A DNA stretch of 64,000 bases. Origin: an uncultured Clostridia bacterium (GTDB lineage: Bacteria; Bacillota; Clostridia; Oscillospirales; Acutalibacteraceae). The position numbers were made by a program, and so were the translations under genes. Shown piece after piece: positions 48,565 through 58,290 of the stretch. The DNA is taken from contig CANQVS010000009.1 in assembly GCA_947627345.1 (NCBI GenBank), positions 1 through 64,000 on the forward strand, given 5' to 3'. A model generated the notes under the pieces. That model did not search any database. It was not told the DNA's origin and saw nothing but the letters and a program-made list of their open reading frames with translations. Numbering within the stretch: position 1 is the stretch's first letter; every line of letters begins with the position of its first letter.

Positions 48565-50802
48565 TTAAATCAGGCTTAACTGTTCGCTCGTATCGTCAGA
48601 CGACGGCAAAGCTCCCAAAGCGGGAAGATTTTTTGTACGGTAACGGGACGGTTTGCTGAATGTTCCCTCCTCATACGCTCTAATAGAGAAAAGTCTGTGA
48701 CCCTTTTTCAGTTTCATAACGGAAACACCCTGTGTTGTACGCGAGGCCTTTAAATTTAAAACTCCCGTATGCAAAAGTAACATTCTGCCTGATGAAGATG
48801 AAATTATAAACTCTCTGTCCTCTTTTGAAAAAGCAATATCTGAAAGAACAAATTTATCGCAAAATGCTTTTGTAAGCTTTTTTCGGTTTGTCTTGGTGGC
48901 ATAAGCGTCAAGAGGTACTTTCGCGATTTTACCGTTTTCAAATCCAAAGAGTAAAAATCCCTTATAATCCTTTGTCGCTACCATCTTAACTGCCGTTTCT
49001 CCCTCTTCCATTCCCAATTTCGCGGGAATATAATCACCGAGAGCGCTTGCTTTTGTATCATTAAATTCATACGCCTTTGATTTATAACACTGACATTTAT
49101 TTGTAAAAAACAACAAATCACAGTTATTGGTAAATTCAAATTCCTCGGTAATTTCATCACCGTCTTTAAGCTTATGTTCACCGCTCATACGAAGGGATTT
49201 AGGAGTTATCTTTTTAAAGTAACCGTCTTTCGTAAAGAAAAGATGAACGGGATAATCGGGAATCTCCTCTAAATCTTCCTCATCATCCGTTTCATCGTTA
49301 TATATAATCTCGCACTTTCGCTCCTGACCGTATTTATCCGCAACCTCTTTTAACTCTTTAACGATAATAGTTTTTACTCTTGCCTTGCTTTTTAATACAG
49401 CGTCAAGCTGTTCAATATCGTTAACTAAATCTTCAATATCCTTTGTGCGTTTTAATATATACTCACGGTTTAAATGACGGAGTTTAATTTCAGCCACATA
49501 TTCAGCCTGAATTTCATCTATACCGAATCCAATCATAAGGTTCGGTACAACCTCCGCCTCTTCGTCGGTTTCCCTGACAATTTTTACCGCCTTGTCTATA
49601 TCGAGGAGAATTTTTTCAAGGCCCCTTAAAAGATGGAGCTTATCTTTCTTTTTATTTAAATCAAAATATGTTCTCCTGCGGACGCACTCAATTCTGAAAG
49701 CTATCCATTCCTCAAGAAGCTGTTTTACTCCCAAAACCATAGGGGTTCCTCCGATAAGGACATTAAAGTTGCACGCGTAGCTGTCCTCCAAAGGGGTCAT
49801 TTTATATAGCTTTTTCATAAGCTTGTCGGGATCCGTACCGCGCTTTAAATCAATAGTAATTTTAAGTCCGTCAAGTCCTGTTTCATCACGAATGTCGGAA
49901 ATTTCTTTTAATTTTGAGCCTTTTACAAGGTCAATAACCTTGTCGATAACGGACTCGCAGTTTGTAGAATACGGAATACTTAAAATATCTATACAATTAG
50001 CCTTTTTGTCAAAGCTGTATTTAGCGCGGAGTTTAATACTTCCGCGTCCTGTTTCATACACCTTTTTCATAACCTCATCGTCATAGACAATGTACTCTCC
50101 TCCGGGAAAATCGGGAGCGGGCATTGTGCTCATAACATCGTGGTCAGGGTCGCGTATTAACGCCGCGGTAGTTTCGCACACCTCTTTTAAATTAAAAGAA
50201 CAAATATTGGACGCCATACCGACGGCGATTCCCGTATTTGAATTAATAAGTACAGACGGAAATGTTGCGGGGAGCAACGTCGGCTCTTTCATAGTATTGT
50301 CGTAGTTATCTACAAAATCCACCGTATCCTTATCTATATCCTTAAAAAGCTCCGTACACAGCTTATCAAGTTTTGCCTCGGTATATCTTGAGGCAGCCCA
50401 CGCCATATCTCTGCTGTAAAATTTACCGAAATTACCTTTTGAGTCAACATAAGGGTGCAAAAGCGCTTCGTATCCGCGGGACAAGCGGACCATTGTATCG
50501 TAAATTGCCGCGTCGCCGTGGGGATTAAGCTTCATTGTCGCTCCGACAATATTAGCCGATTTTGTACGCGCGGAATTTAAAAGCCCCATTTTATACATTG
50601 TGTAAAGCAGTTTTCTGTGTGACGGTTTAAATCCGTCAATTTCGGGAATCGCGCGAGATAAAATCAAACTCATAGCGTAAGGCATAAAATTTTCCTGAAT
50701 TGAGGAAACAATATGCTGTTCGGCTACCTCGCCCGCTCCGTCGATTACGCCGTTGACAGCAGACATATTTATCTTTTTGGCGGATTTCTTTTTCTTAGCC
50801 AA
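48565..50802 (-). CDS. parC: Type IIA topoisomerase A subunit (ParC-like)
   Basis: SLILSRAIPEIDGFKPSHRKLLYTMYKMGL, SANIVGATMKLNPHGDAAIYDTMVRLS, ASRYTEAKLDKL; lacks a QRRGGKG gyrase box. Confidence 0.88.
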   Translation of the reverse strand: MAKKKKSAKKINMSAVNGVIDGAGEVAEQHIVSSIQENFMPYAMSLILSRAIPEIDGFKPSHRKLLYTMYKMGLLNSARTKSANIVGATMKLNPHGDAAIYDTMVRLSRGYEALLHPYVDSKGNFGKFYSRDMAWAASRYTEAKLDKLCTELFKDIDKDTVDFVDNYDNTMKEPTLLPATFPSVLINSNTGIAVGMASNICSFNLKEVCETTAALIRDPDHDVMSTMPAPDFPGGEYIVYDDEVMKKVYETGRGSIKLRAKYSFDKKANCIDILSIPYSTNCESVIDKVIDLVKGSKLKEISDIRDETGLDGLKITIDLKRGTDPDKLMKKLYKMTPLEDSYACNFNVLIGGTPMVLGVKQLLEEWIAFRIECVRRRTYFDLNKKKDKLHLLRGLEKILLDIDKAVKIVRETDEEAEVVPNLMIGFGIDEIQAEYVAEIKLRHLNREYILKRTKDIEDLVNDIEQLDAVLKSKARVKTIIVKELKEVADKYGQERKCEIIYNDETDDEEDLEEIPDYPVHLFFTKDGYFKKITPKSLRMSGEHKLKDGDEITEEFEFTNNCDLLFFTNKCQCYKSKAYEFNDTKASALGDYIPAKLGMEEGETAVKMVATKDYKGFLLFGFENGKIAKVPLDAYATKTNRKKLTKAFCDKFVLSDIAFSKEDREFIISSSSGRMLLLHTGVLNLKASRTTQGVSVMKLKKGHRLFSIRAYEEGTFSKPSRYRTKNLPALGALPSSDDTSEQLSLI

Positions 50803-50821
50803 GTAATCACCTTCCGTTTAA

Positions 50822-52807
50822 TCAGCTGACGTCAAGCTGATCAATATAATCAGCGCCGTGGTCAACAATAAAATCCTTTCTTCCCTGAAGATTATCTCCG
50901 AGCAAAGTGTCAAAAATAGCGGATGTCTGCTCCGCCGAATCTGGCATAACCTTTATAAGCCGTCTTGTAGACGGATTCATTGTAGTTAAGTTCATCATCT
51001 CCGGTTCATTTTCACCGAGACCTTTGCTGCGCTGAATTGTATATTTCTGATTTCCTATCTCGCTAATGTACCTGTCCTTTTCAACTTCGTCATAAGCAAA
51101 ATAGACTTTGTCTTTGGTTGTAATTTCATAAAGAGGCGATTCGGCTATAAAAACCTTTCCCTCTTTAATCAGAGTAGGCGTCAAACGGTAAAGCATTGTT
51201 AAAACAAGAGTTCTGATGTGAAAACCGTCCACATCAGCGTCAGTACAGATTATTACTTTATTCCAACGCAGATTATTCATATCAAAATTTGAGAGATTTT
51301 TGTTTGCCTTGGATTTCACTTCAACTCCGCAGCCAAGCACCTTTAAAAGGTCGGTTATAATATCGCTTTTAAAAATTTTATCATAATCGGCTTTAAGGCA
51401 GTTTAAAATCTTTCCTCTAAGCGGTATAATCGCCTGAAAGTCAGGGTCGCGCGCTTGTTTGCAAGCGCCCAAAGCAGAGTCCCCCTCAACAATAAACACT
51501 TCTCGTTCGTTAACATCCTTGCTCCTGCAATCAACAAATTTGTTAATTCTATTTGTGATGTCTATATTTCCCGTAAGCTTTTTCTTAATATTAAGACGTG
51601 TTTTTTCCGCGTCCTCACGACTGCGTTTATTTATAAGAACCTGATTTGCGATTTTTTCGGCTTCAAGAGGATTTTCAATAAAATAGACTTCCAGACTATG
51701 GCGCAGAAAATCTGTCATAGCCTCTTGTATTCCCTTATTCGTAATCGCTTTCTTTGTCTGATTTTCGTATGATGTAATGCTCGAAAAAGATGAAATGCAA
51801 AGCACAAGACAATCTTGAACATCTGCAAAATTAATTTTTGATTCAGTTTTATTATATTTGCCGTTTTTCTTTAAATACGAATCTATAATATATACAAACG
51901 CGTTTTTAACCGCCTTTTCGGGCGCTCCGCCGTATTCAAGCCAGCTTGAATTGTGATAATACTCGGTTTGATTGATTTTATTGGAAAAAGCGCAAGACAC
52001 GCAGATTTTACATTTATACTCGGGCTTATCGGCTCTGTCACGTACCTTTTTCTCCGTTTCCCAATACTGAACCGAACTTAAACCGTCCCCGCCTACAATC
52101 TCTTTAATATGGTCCTCAATACCGTTTACATAATTGTAGCTTGTAACGTCAAAGCTTCTGCCGTTTTGATTGCGGAAAATAAACTCAATTCCCGCGTTAA
52201 CTATAGCCTGCCGTTTCATAATATCGAGAAAATACTCCGCGCTTACATCAATTTCCGTAAACACCTCAATATCGGGCTTCCAATGTATTTTTGTTCCCGT
52301 ATCACGGCGGTTATATTCTTCCTTTTTAAGTCCGCCGATATTCTCTCCGTGTTCAAAATGAAGGGAATATTTATAGCCGTCGCGCTTAATTTCAACGTCC
52401 ATATACTCCGACGCATATTGCGTCGAGCAAAGTCCGAGACCGTTAAGACCTAAAGAAAACTCATAGTTTTCTCCGTCGTTATTGTTATATTTACCGCCGG
52501 CGTACATCTCGCAAAACAAAAGCTCCCAGTTCATTCGGTCTTCATTTTTATTATAACCGACAGGTATTCCTCGTCCGTGGTCCTCAACCTCGTAGGAACC
52601 GTTAGAATAACGGGTAACCTGTATTTGTTTTCCATAGCCCTCTCTGGCTTCATCAATTGAGTTTGACAGAATTTCAAACACGGAATGCTGGCAACCCTCA
52701 ATACCATCGGAGCCGAAAATTACCGCCGGTCTTTTTCTGACACGGTCTGCCCCGCTTAATGAGGATATACTGTCGTCGTTATAATCATTTGCTTTCTTTT
52801 TAGGCAC
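50822..52807 (-). CDS. parE: Type IIA topoisomerase B subunit (ParE-like)
   Basis: RKRPAVIFGSDGIEGCQHSVFEILSNSIDEA, VEDHGRGIPVG, FIVEGDSALGACKQARDPDFQAIIPLRGKILN, CTDADVDGFHIRTLVLT. GTG start overlapping the uvrB TAG. Confidence 0.9.
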   Translation of the reverse strand: MPKKKANDYNDDSISSLSGADRVRKRPAVIFGSDGIEGCQHSVFEILSNSIDEAREGYGKQIQVTRYSNGSYEVEDHGRGIPVGYNKNEDRMNWELLFCEMYAGGKYNNNDGENYEFSLGLNGLGLCSTQYASEYMDVEIKRDGYKYSLHFEHGENIGGLKKEEYNRRDTGTKIHWKPDIEVFTEIDVSAEYFLDIMKRQAIVNAGIEFIFRNQNGRSFDVTSYNYVNGIEDHIKEIVGGDGLSSVQYWETEKKVRDRADKPEYKCKICVSCAFSNKINQTEYYHNSSWLEYGGAPEKAVKNAFVYIIDSYLKKNGKYNKTESKINFADVQDCLVLCISSFSSITSYENQTKKAITNKGIQEAMTDFLRHSLEVYFIENPLEAEKIANQVLINKRSREDAEKTRLNIKKKLTGNIDITNRINKFVDCRSKDVNEREVFIVEGDSALGACKQARDPDFQAIIPLRGKILNCLKADYDKIFKSDIITDLLKVLGCGVEVKSKANKNLSNFDMNNLRWNKVIICTDADVDGFHIRTLVLTMLYRLTPTLIKEGKVFIAESPLYEITTKDKVYFAYDEVEKDRYISEIGNQKYTIQRSKGLGENEPEMMNLTTMNPSTRRLIKVMPDSAEQTSAIFDTLLGDNLQGRKDFIVDHGADYIDQLDVS

Positions 52808-54768
52808 TACTTTTCACCTCGTAGTTTTTTAATTTTATCTCTTAAATACGCCGCGTGTTCAAATTCAAGTAGCTTAGCCGCCGCTCTCATCTCACGCTGA
52901 AGGCTCTTTATAAGCTGTTGTTTTTCCGCTCGTGACATTTGTTTCATATTTTTAAATTCATCGTCAGTATGTGTAGAAATTTCAATAATATCACTTACCT
53001 TCTTGACAATCGTCTTAGGAGTAATATTATGCTCCGAGTTATATTTCATCTGAATTTCACGCCGGCGGTTAGTTTCAACAATAGCGTTTTTCATAGACGG
53101 GGTAACGCTGTCCGCGTACATTATAACAGTACCCTCGCTGTTTCTTGCGGCGCGTCCTATCGTCTGAATAAGACTGCGCTCGCTCCTTAAAAATCCCTCT
53201 TTATCAGCGTCGAGAACAGCTACCAGCGACACCTCCGGAATATCAAGGCCCTCTCTTAAAAGGTTAATTCCTACAAGAACGTCAAACTCGCCCAAACGCA
53301 GGTCACGGATAATCTCCATACGCTCAACGGTATCAATATCGTGGTGCATATATTTTACTCTTATGCCCATTTCAATAAGATATGAGGTTAAATCCTCCGC
53401 CATTTTTTTGGTCAGCGTTGTTATAAGCGTACGTTGTTTTTTTGAAACTCTTATATTAATTTCAGAAATAAGGTCGTCGAGCTGACCCTCTGTCGGACGA
53501 ACGCTGATTTCGGGGTCTAAAAGTCCTGTAGGACGTATAATCTGCTCCGCAATAAGGGAACTTTTCCCCTTTTCAAAATCGCCCGGAGTCGCTGAAACAA
53601 AGCAAACCTGATTTATTTTTGAATAAAACTCGTCAAAATTAAGCGGACGGTTATCATATGCTGACGGAAGTCTGAATCCGAAATCAATAAGGCTCTTTTT
53701 TCTTGCGTGGTCGCCCGCGTACATTCCGCGGACCTGCGGTAAGGTCACGTGGGACTCATCGACAAAAAGAAGAAAATCATCGGGAAAATAATTTAAGAGA
53801 GTGTAAGGAGATGAGCCCGGTTTTCTTCCCGACATAATTCTCGAATAGTTTTCTATTCCGCTGCAAAACCCCGTTTCAAGAAGCATATCAATATCATAAT
53901 TAGTTCTCTGTTCAATTCTTTGTGCCTCTAAAAGCTTTCCTTTAGATTGAAAATACTTAACTCTCTCGGAAAGCTCTCTGCGAATTTCAGCTACAGCATC
54001 AAGCATCTTTTCTTTTGAAACTATATAATGCGACGCGGGATAGATTGCCGCGTGACGCAGAGTACCGATAAGTTCTCCAGTAAGGGGATTGATTTCACTT
54101 ATCCTGTCAATTTCATCGCCGAAAAATTCAACCCTTATAATTCTGTCGCTTGATGACGCGGGGAAAATTTCAAGAGTATCCCCTCTTACACGGAATTTGT
54201 TACGGGTAAAATTCTCATCATTTCTCTCATACTGCAATTCAACAAGCTTTTTCACAAGCTCATTTCTGCCTTTCTCCATACCTGGGCGAAGTGAAATCAC
54301 CATATTTCGGTAATCTATCGGGTCGCCCAAGCTGTATATGCAGGACACCGAGGCTACTATAATAACATCTCTGCGTTCGGAAAGCGCCAAAGTAGCGCTG
54401 TGGCGGAGCTTATCTATTTCATCATTTATGGAGCTGTCCTTTTCAATATATGTGTCTGTTGTAGGAACATAGGCCTCAGGTTGATAATAATCATAATAAG
54501 ACACAAAATACTCGACGGCGTTTTCAGGGAAAAAGGACTGAAATTCCGAACAAAGCTGTGCCGCAAGCGTTTTGTTATGAGCCAGAATAAGAGTAGGTTT
54601 TTGAACTCTTTCTATTATATTAGCCATAGTAAAAGTCTTTCCCGAACCTGTAACGCCGAGCAAAGTCTGCTCTCTGTTTCCGGAAAGAATGCTTTTTGTA
54701 ATTTTCTCTATAGCCTGAGGCTGGTCGCCCGTCGGCTTATATGAAGAATGGAGTTTAAATTCTCCCAT
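52807..54768 (-). CDS. uvrB: UvrABC system protein B
   Basis: [93 protein letters not shown]. Confidence 0.97.
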   Translation of the reverse strand: MGEFKLHSSYKPTGDQPQAIEKITKSILSGNREQTLLGVTGSGKTFTMANIIERVQKPTLILAHNKTLAAQLCSEFQSFFPENAVEYFVSYYDYYQPEAYVPTTDTYIEKDSSINDEIDKLRHSATLALSERRDVIIVASVSCIYSLGDPIDYRNMVISLRPGMEKGRNELVKKLVELQYERNDENFTRNKFRVRGDTLEIFPASSSDRIIRVEFFGDEIDRISEINPLTGELIGTLRHAAIYPASHYIVSKEKMLDAVAEIRRELSERVKYFQSKGKLLEAQRIEQRTNYDIDMLLETGFCSGIENYSRIMSGRKPGSSPYTLLNYFPDDFLLFVDESHVTLPQVRGMYAGDHARKKSLIDFGFRLPSAYDNRPLNFDEFYSKINQVCFVSATPGDFEKGKSSLIAEQIIRPTGLLDPEISVRPTEGQLDDLISEINIRVSKKQRTLITTLTKKMAEDLTSYLIEMGIRVKYMHHDIDTVERMEIIRDLRLGEFDVLVGINLLREGLDIPEVSLVAVLDADKEGFLRSERSLIQTIGRAARNSEGTVIMYADSVTPSMKNAIVETNRRREIQMKYNSEHNITPKTIVKKVSDIIEISTHTDDEFKNMKQMSRAEKQQLIKSLQREMRAAAKLLEFEHAAYLRDKIKKLRGEK

Positions 54769-54777
54769 AAAATCACC

Positions 54778-55485
54778 TTAATCGGAACTCTTAAAGAAAA
54801 TCCCCTGACCGTAATACTTGCTTTGAGCCAATGAAATCTGGTCGTCATCACATACGATAATATGGTCGACTAAATGTTTATTCATAAGCTTTAATGTGTC
54901 GTATATAGTTTTTGTGGTTTTAATATCAGCCTGTGACGGCAAAGCGATACCGTCGGGGTGATTGTGAGCTATAGCAACATATTCCGCATTATAATACACG
55001 GCGTTCTCTATGATTTTTGTTATCGGCACATCGGTTGTATTTATTGAGCCTTTGGATACAATACCGCAATAAAGCTCCTTGTATTTACCGTCCATCAAAA
55101 GAAGATACAACACCTCGTTTGTTCTGCCGATAAACTTAGGGCGGAAATATTCGCAAAGCTCGCTTATTTCTATCCGCTTAGAATTATAATCGGTTCTATC
55201 CATATTATATATTCTGGAAAAATCGGGAATTAATTTTAAAAGCGCTATAGTATTATCGGTTAAACCAAATCTTTTGAGCTGAACAATCGGAGCGTCAAAT
55301 ACGGCGGAAATTGAACCAAACTGGTCGATAAGTTTATGTGCAATAGGATTTGTATCACGTTGCGGAAACGCGTAGAAAAGCAAAAGTTCAAGCGCTTGAT
55401 GGTGATTAAAATTATCTATGCCCTCGTTAAGATACAAATTACGCATACGCTGTCTGTGACCCTTGTGGACATTTTTATCCGCCAT
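54778..55485 (-). CDS. radC: RadC family (JAMM) protein
   Basis: EVLYLLLMDGKYKELYCGIVSKGSINTTDVPITKIIENAVYYNAEYVAIAHNHPDGIALPSQADIKTTK. Confidence 0.92.
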   Translation of the reverse strand: MADKNVHKGHRQRMRNLYLNEGIDNFNHHQALELLLFYAFPQRDTNPIAHKLIDQFGSISAVFDAPIVQLKRFGLTDNTIALLKLIPDFSRIYNMDRTDYNSKRIEISELCEYFRPKFIGRTNEVLYLLLMDGKYKELYCGIVSKGSINTTDVPITKIIENAVYYNAEYVAIAHNHPDGIALPSQADIKTTKTIYDTLKLMNKHLVDHIIVCDDDQISLAQSKYYGQGIFFKSSD

Positions 55486-55518
55486 ATTCTGCGCCTCCCC
55501 AATTCCATAAAATTTATC

Positions 55519-56193
55519 TTATTTAACTCCGTATTTCTCGTAATAAGCGTCAATTGCTGACTTTAACTTTTCGTCAATTATAACTTTACCCTTGTATTCT
55601 CTGTTATAAAGATGTTCAACAACCTCCCCCATAGTTACAATCGCTGTGGTTTTAAGTCCGTATTTTTCTTCAATTTCAGAAAGAGCAGATTTTTCACCCT
55701 GTCCTCTTTCCATACGGTCAACCGAGACAACAAGTCCTATGGGGGTTATATCACCCTGCGCTTTAATAATCGGCAAAGTTTCCTGAATTGATGTTCCCGC
55801 AGTAGTAACATCCTCAATAATAACTACCTTGTCGCCGTCTGAAATCGGGCTTCCGAGAAGTATCCCCTTATCTCCGTGGTCCTTTATCTCTTTACGGTTT
55901 GAACAGTATTTTATATCTTTATTAAACTTATCCGCAATAGCGATTGACGCCGTTACCGAAAGCGGAATACCCTTATAAGCAGGTCCGAAAAGCACATCGA
56001 AATCAAGTCCGAATTTATTGTTAATCGCCTCGGCATAATATTCACCAAGCTTTTTAAGCTGAGAGCCTGTGCGATAGAAACCTGTGTTTACAAAAAAGGG
56101 CGTTTTTCTACCGCTTTTTGTTACAAAATCTCCAAATTTAAGAACCTGACAATCTACCATAAACTCTATAAATTCCTGTTTGTACTTTTCCAT
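55519..56193 (-). CDS. pyrE: Orotate phosphoribosyltransferase
   Basis: FVTKSGRKTPFFVNTG, DVLFGPAYKGIPLSVTASIA, VVIIEDVTTAGTSIQETLPII. Confidence 0.95.
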   Translation of the reverse strand: MEKYKQEFIEFMVDCQVLKFGDFVTKSGRKTPFFVNTGFYRTGSQLKKLGEYYAEAINNKFGLDFDVLFGPAYKGIPLSVTASIAIADKFNKDIKYCSNRKEIKDHGDKGILLGSPISDGDKVVIIEDVTTAGTSIQETLPIIKAQGDITPIGLVVSVDRMERGQGEKSALSEIEEKYGLKTTAIVTMGEVVEHLYNREYKGKVIIDEKLKSAIDAYYEKYGVK

Positions 56194-56357
56194 AATAATA
56201 CCTCCGTTTAGAACATAATTACATATTTTTACTTATACAATATATCACAATATATTGTGCCTTGTAAACAAATAAAACACAACTGTAATTTATATTTACA
56301 TATAAGAATTAACTGTTACAAAGTTAATGCCCGAGGCTGTAACCCCGGGCATAAAAA

Positions 56358-56918
56358 TTATATAAACCTTGTTATTTCCGAAATATCTTTACGTTTTGGG
56401 GCTTTCGGCTTGTCATCAGTATATCCGAGCGCAATTAAAGCTGAAACCTTTTCATTTTTGGGAAGATTTATAAGCTTTGAAACTCTTTTCTCATCAAAAA
56501 TCCCCATTATAAGAGTTCCGAGTCCATTTGAATAAGCCGAAAGGCAAAATGTCTGCGCGCAAATTCCCGCGTCAAACGACTGCCAGTGCTCGCCTTTAGA
56601 CGTTGTATATGAGCCGTCAGAATTAAATCCCGAGATTTTATCAACTGTTGAAAGGATGACAAGTACAGGCGCATTTTTAATAATACTTTTATTTTTCTCA
56701 AACCCGCAGGTCGCTTCATCCGCAATTTTATCCTTTAAAGCTTCATCAGTTATAATATTATATCTTGACGTTTGAGAATTTTTCCAGGACGGCGCATAAC
56801 GTGCCGTTTCAATAATACTCTCAATAAGACTTTTATCGACCTTATCTGTCCTGTATTTCCGAATACTTCTTCTTTCTTTTAATCCATCGTTTAAATTCAT
56901 ATTATATTTTCCTTTCAA
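56358..56918 (-). CDS. Nitroreductase family protein
   Basis: LKERRSIRKYRTDKVDKSLIESIIETARYAPSWKNSQTSRYNIITD, FDAGICAQTFCLSAYSNGLGTLIMG, ALIALGYTDDKPKAPKRK. Confidence 0.9.
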   Translation of the reverse strand: MKGKYNMNLNDGLKERRSIRKYRTDKVDKSLIESIIETARYAPSWKNSQTSRYNIITDEALKDKIADEATCGFEKNKSIIKNAPVLVILSTVDKISGFNSDGSYTTSKGEHWQSFDAGICAQTFCLSAYSNGLGTLIMGIFDEKRVSKLINLPKNEKVSALIALGYTDDKPKAPKRKDISEITRFI

Positions 56919-56924
56919 ATTTAA

Positions 56925-58124
56925 TTATTCACTCTTTTTAAGTAATCTCTTGTAGCCTATATCCATTCCGAACGCACCGAGAGGAGCCGTAATGATTATA
57001 GATAATACAGCAATCGAGAGTACTATATTTCCGCAGGGCAGTCCCAGCGAGAGCGGAACAGCACCTATAGCCGCCTGCACTGTTGCTTTGGGTAAATAAG
57101 CAATAACACAAAATAATCTCTCTTTAAAGTTTAATTTCGTGCCAATCATACATATCAATACTCCCGCAGAACGGAAAACAAGTGCGATAAAAATTAATCC
57201 TATTGAAACAAGTCCTGCTTTAAACGTATAACTAATATTGACCGCAGCTCCGACAAGAACAAATAAAATCACTTCGGCGGCAATCCAAAGCTTGCCAAAC
57301 TTTTCGGAAAGCCGTTTTGAAACCTTGTCAGTGCTTTTTATTTGCAGAACGCACGCCATACTCATTACTGCCAAAAGACCTGATACAGGCACAAAATTTT
57401 CGAGCCAATTTTCTATTGAAATTAATAAAAACGATAACCCAAGAATGATTATTACCTTTGTGCTGTTACGAATTTTATTTTTATTAGTATACGCTTTTTC
57501 AAAAAACACTGCAAGAAAAAATCCTGTCACGGCACCCAAAAGTATTCCCAAAATAATGGAAATTGGAATACCCGCAAAATCCATTACCGAAGCCGAACCG
57601 CCCTGAGCCATAGATACAAATGTTGTGAATAAGACTATTACAAAAACATCGTCAAGCGACGCTCCTGCAAGAATGAGCTGAGGTATGCTTTTATTTGTTC
57701 CGTATTTTGTTTCCATAAGGTTAACCATTTTAGGAACAACAACTGCAGGTGATACAGCTCCGAGTACTGCTCCTATAATCGCAGCCTCAATGAGAGAAAC
57801 GCCAAGTAAGCTCGGCGCAAAAATTACAAATGCTAATATCTCAAAAACAGCGGGCAAAAATGACATTAGAATCGCAGGTCTTCCAACCTTTTTTAAATCG
57901 TTAATATCAAGTGACAGTCCTGCTTTTATTAAAATTATAATAAGCGCTATCTGCCGTAATTCTGCTGATATTCCGAGAATAGACGGGTCGAGAAAATCGA
58001 GAACATAAGGACCGATAACAATACCTGTTATAAGCATTCCGATAATCCGAGGCAATCTAAGCTTTTGAAATATTCCTGCCGTCAAAAGCCCGACAAGAAA
58101 AATGAGTGATAAAGACGTTAACAT
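56925..58124 (-). CDS. Cation:proton antiporter (monovalent CPA family)
   Basis: Polytopic: LRLPRIIGMLITGIVIGPYVLDFLDPS, IGAVLGAVSPAVVVPKMVNLMETKYGTNKSIPQLILAGASLDDVFVIVLFTTF. Start at MLTSLSLIF preferred (aggagg upstream). Confidence 0.88.
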   Translation of the reverse strand: MLTSLSLIFLVGLLTAGIFQKLRLPRIIGMLITGIVIGPYVLDFLDPSILGISAELRQIALIIILIKAGLSLDINDLKKVGRPAILMSFLPAVFEILAFVIFAPSLLGVSLIEAAIIGAVLGAVSPAVVVPKMVNLMETKYGTNKSIPQLILAGASLDDVFVIVLFTTFVSMAQGGSASVMDFAGIPISIILGILLGAVTGFFLAVFFEKAYTNKNKIRNSTKVIIILGLSFLLISIENWLENFVPVSGLLAVMSMACVLQIKSTDKVSKRLSEKFGKLWIAAEVILFVLVGAAVNISYTFKAGLVSIGLIFIALVFRSAGVLICMIGTKLNFKERLFCVIAYLPKATVQAAIGAVPLSLGLPCGNIVLSIAVLSIIITAPLGAFGMDIGYKRLLKKSE

Positions 58125-58173
58125 AAAAATCCTCCTAAAATGCAGAAAAGCCAATGCCATCTGCAAAATAAAT

Positions 58174-58244
58174 ACAGAAGTCATCAGCTTTTAAAGCGGT
58201 TTTAGCAATATGCTACAGGAGAACTTCATTCCTGTCTGCTAAAA
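58174..58244 (-). ncRNA. Fluoride riboswitch (crcB RNA) aptamer
   Basis: Minus strand ...TTTTAGCAGACAGGAATGAAGTTCTCCTGTAGCATATTGCTAAAACCGCTTTAAAAGCTGATGACTTCTG: matches crcB core elements (ATGaaGTTCTCC, AACCGCTT..AAGCTGATGACTTCT) with the AAGT/ACTT pseudoknot complement. Confidence 0.9.
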
Positions 58245-58290
58245 GTATATCATATGTAAAAAGAAAATGCAATGAAATAATTTATAAGAT

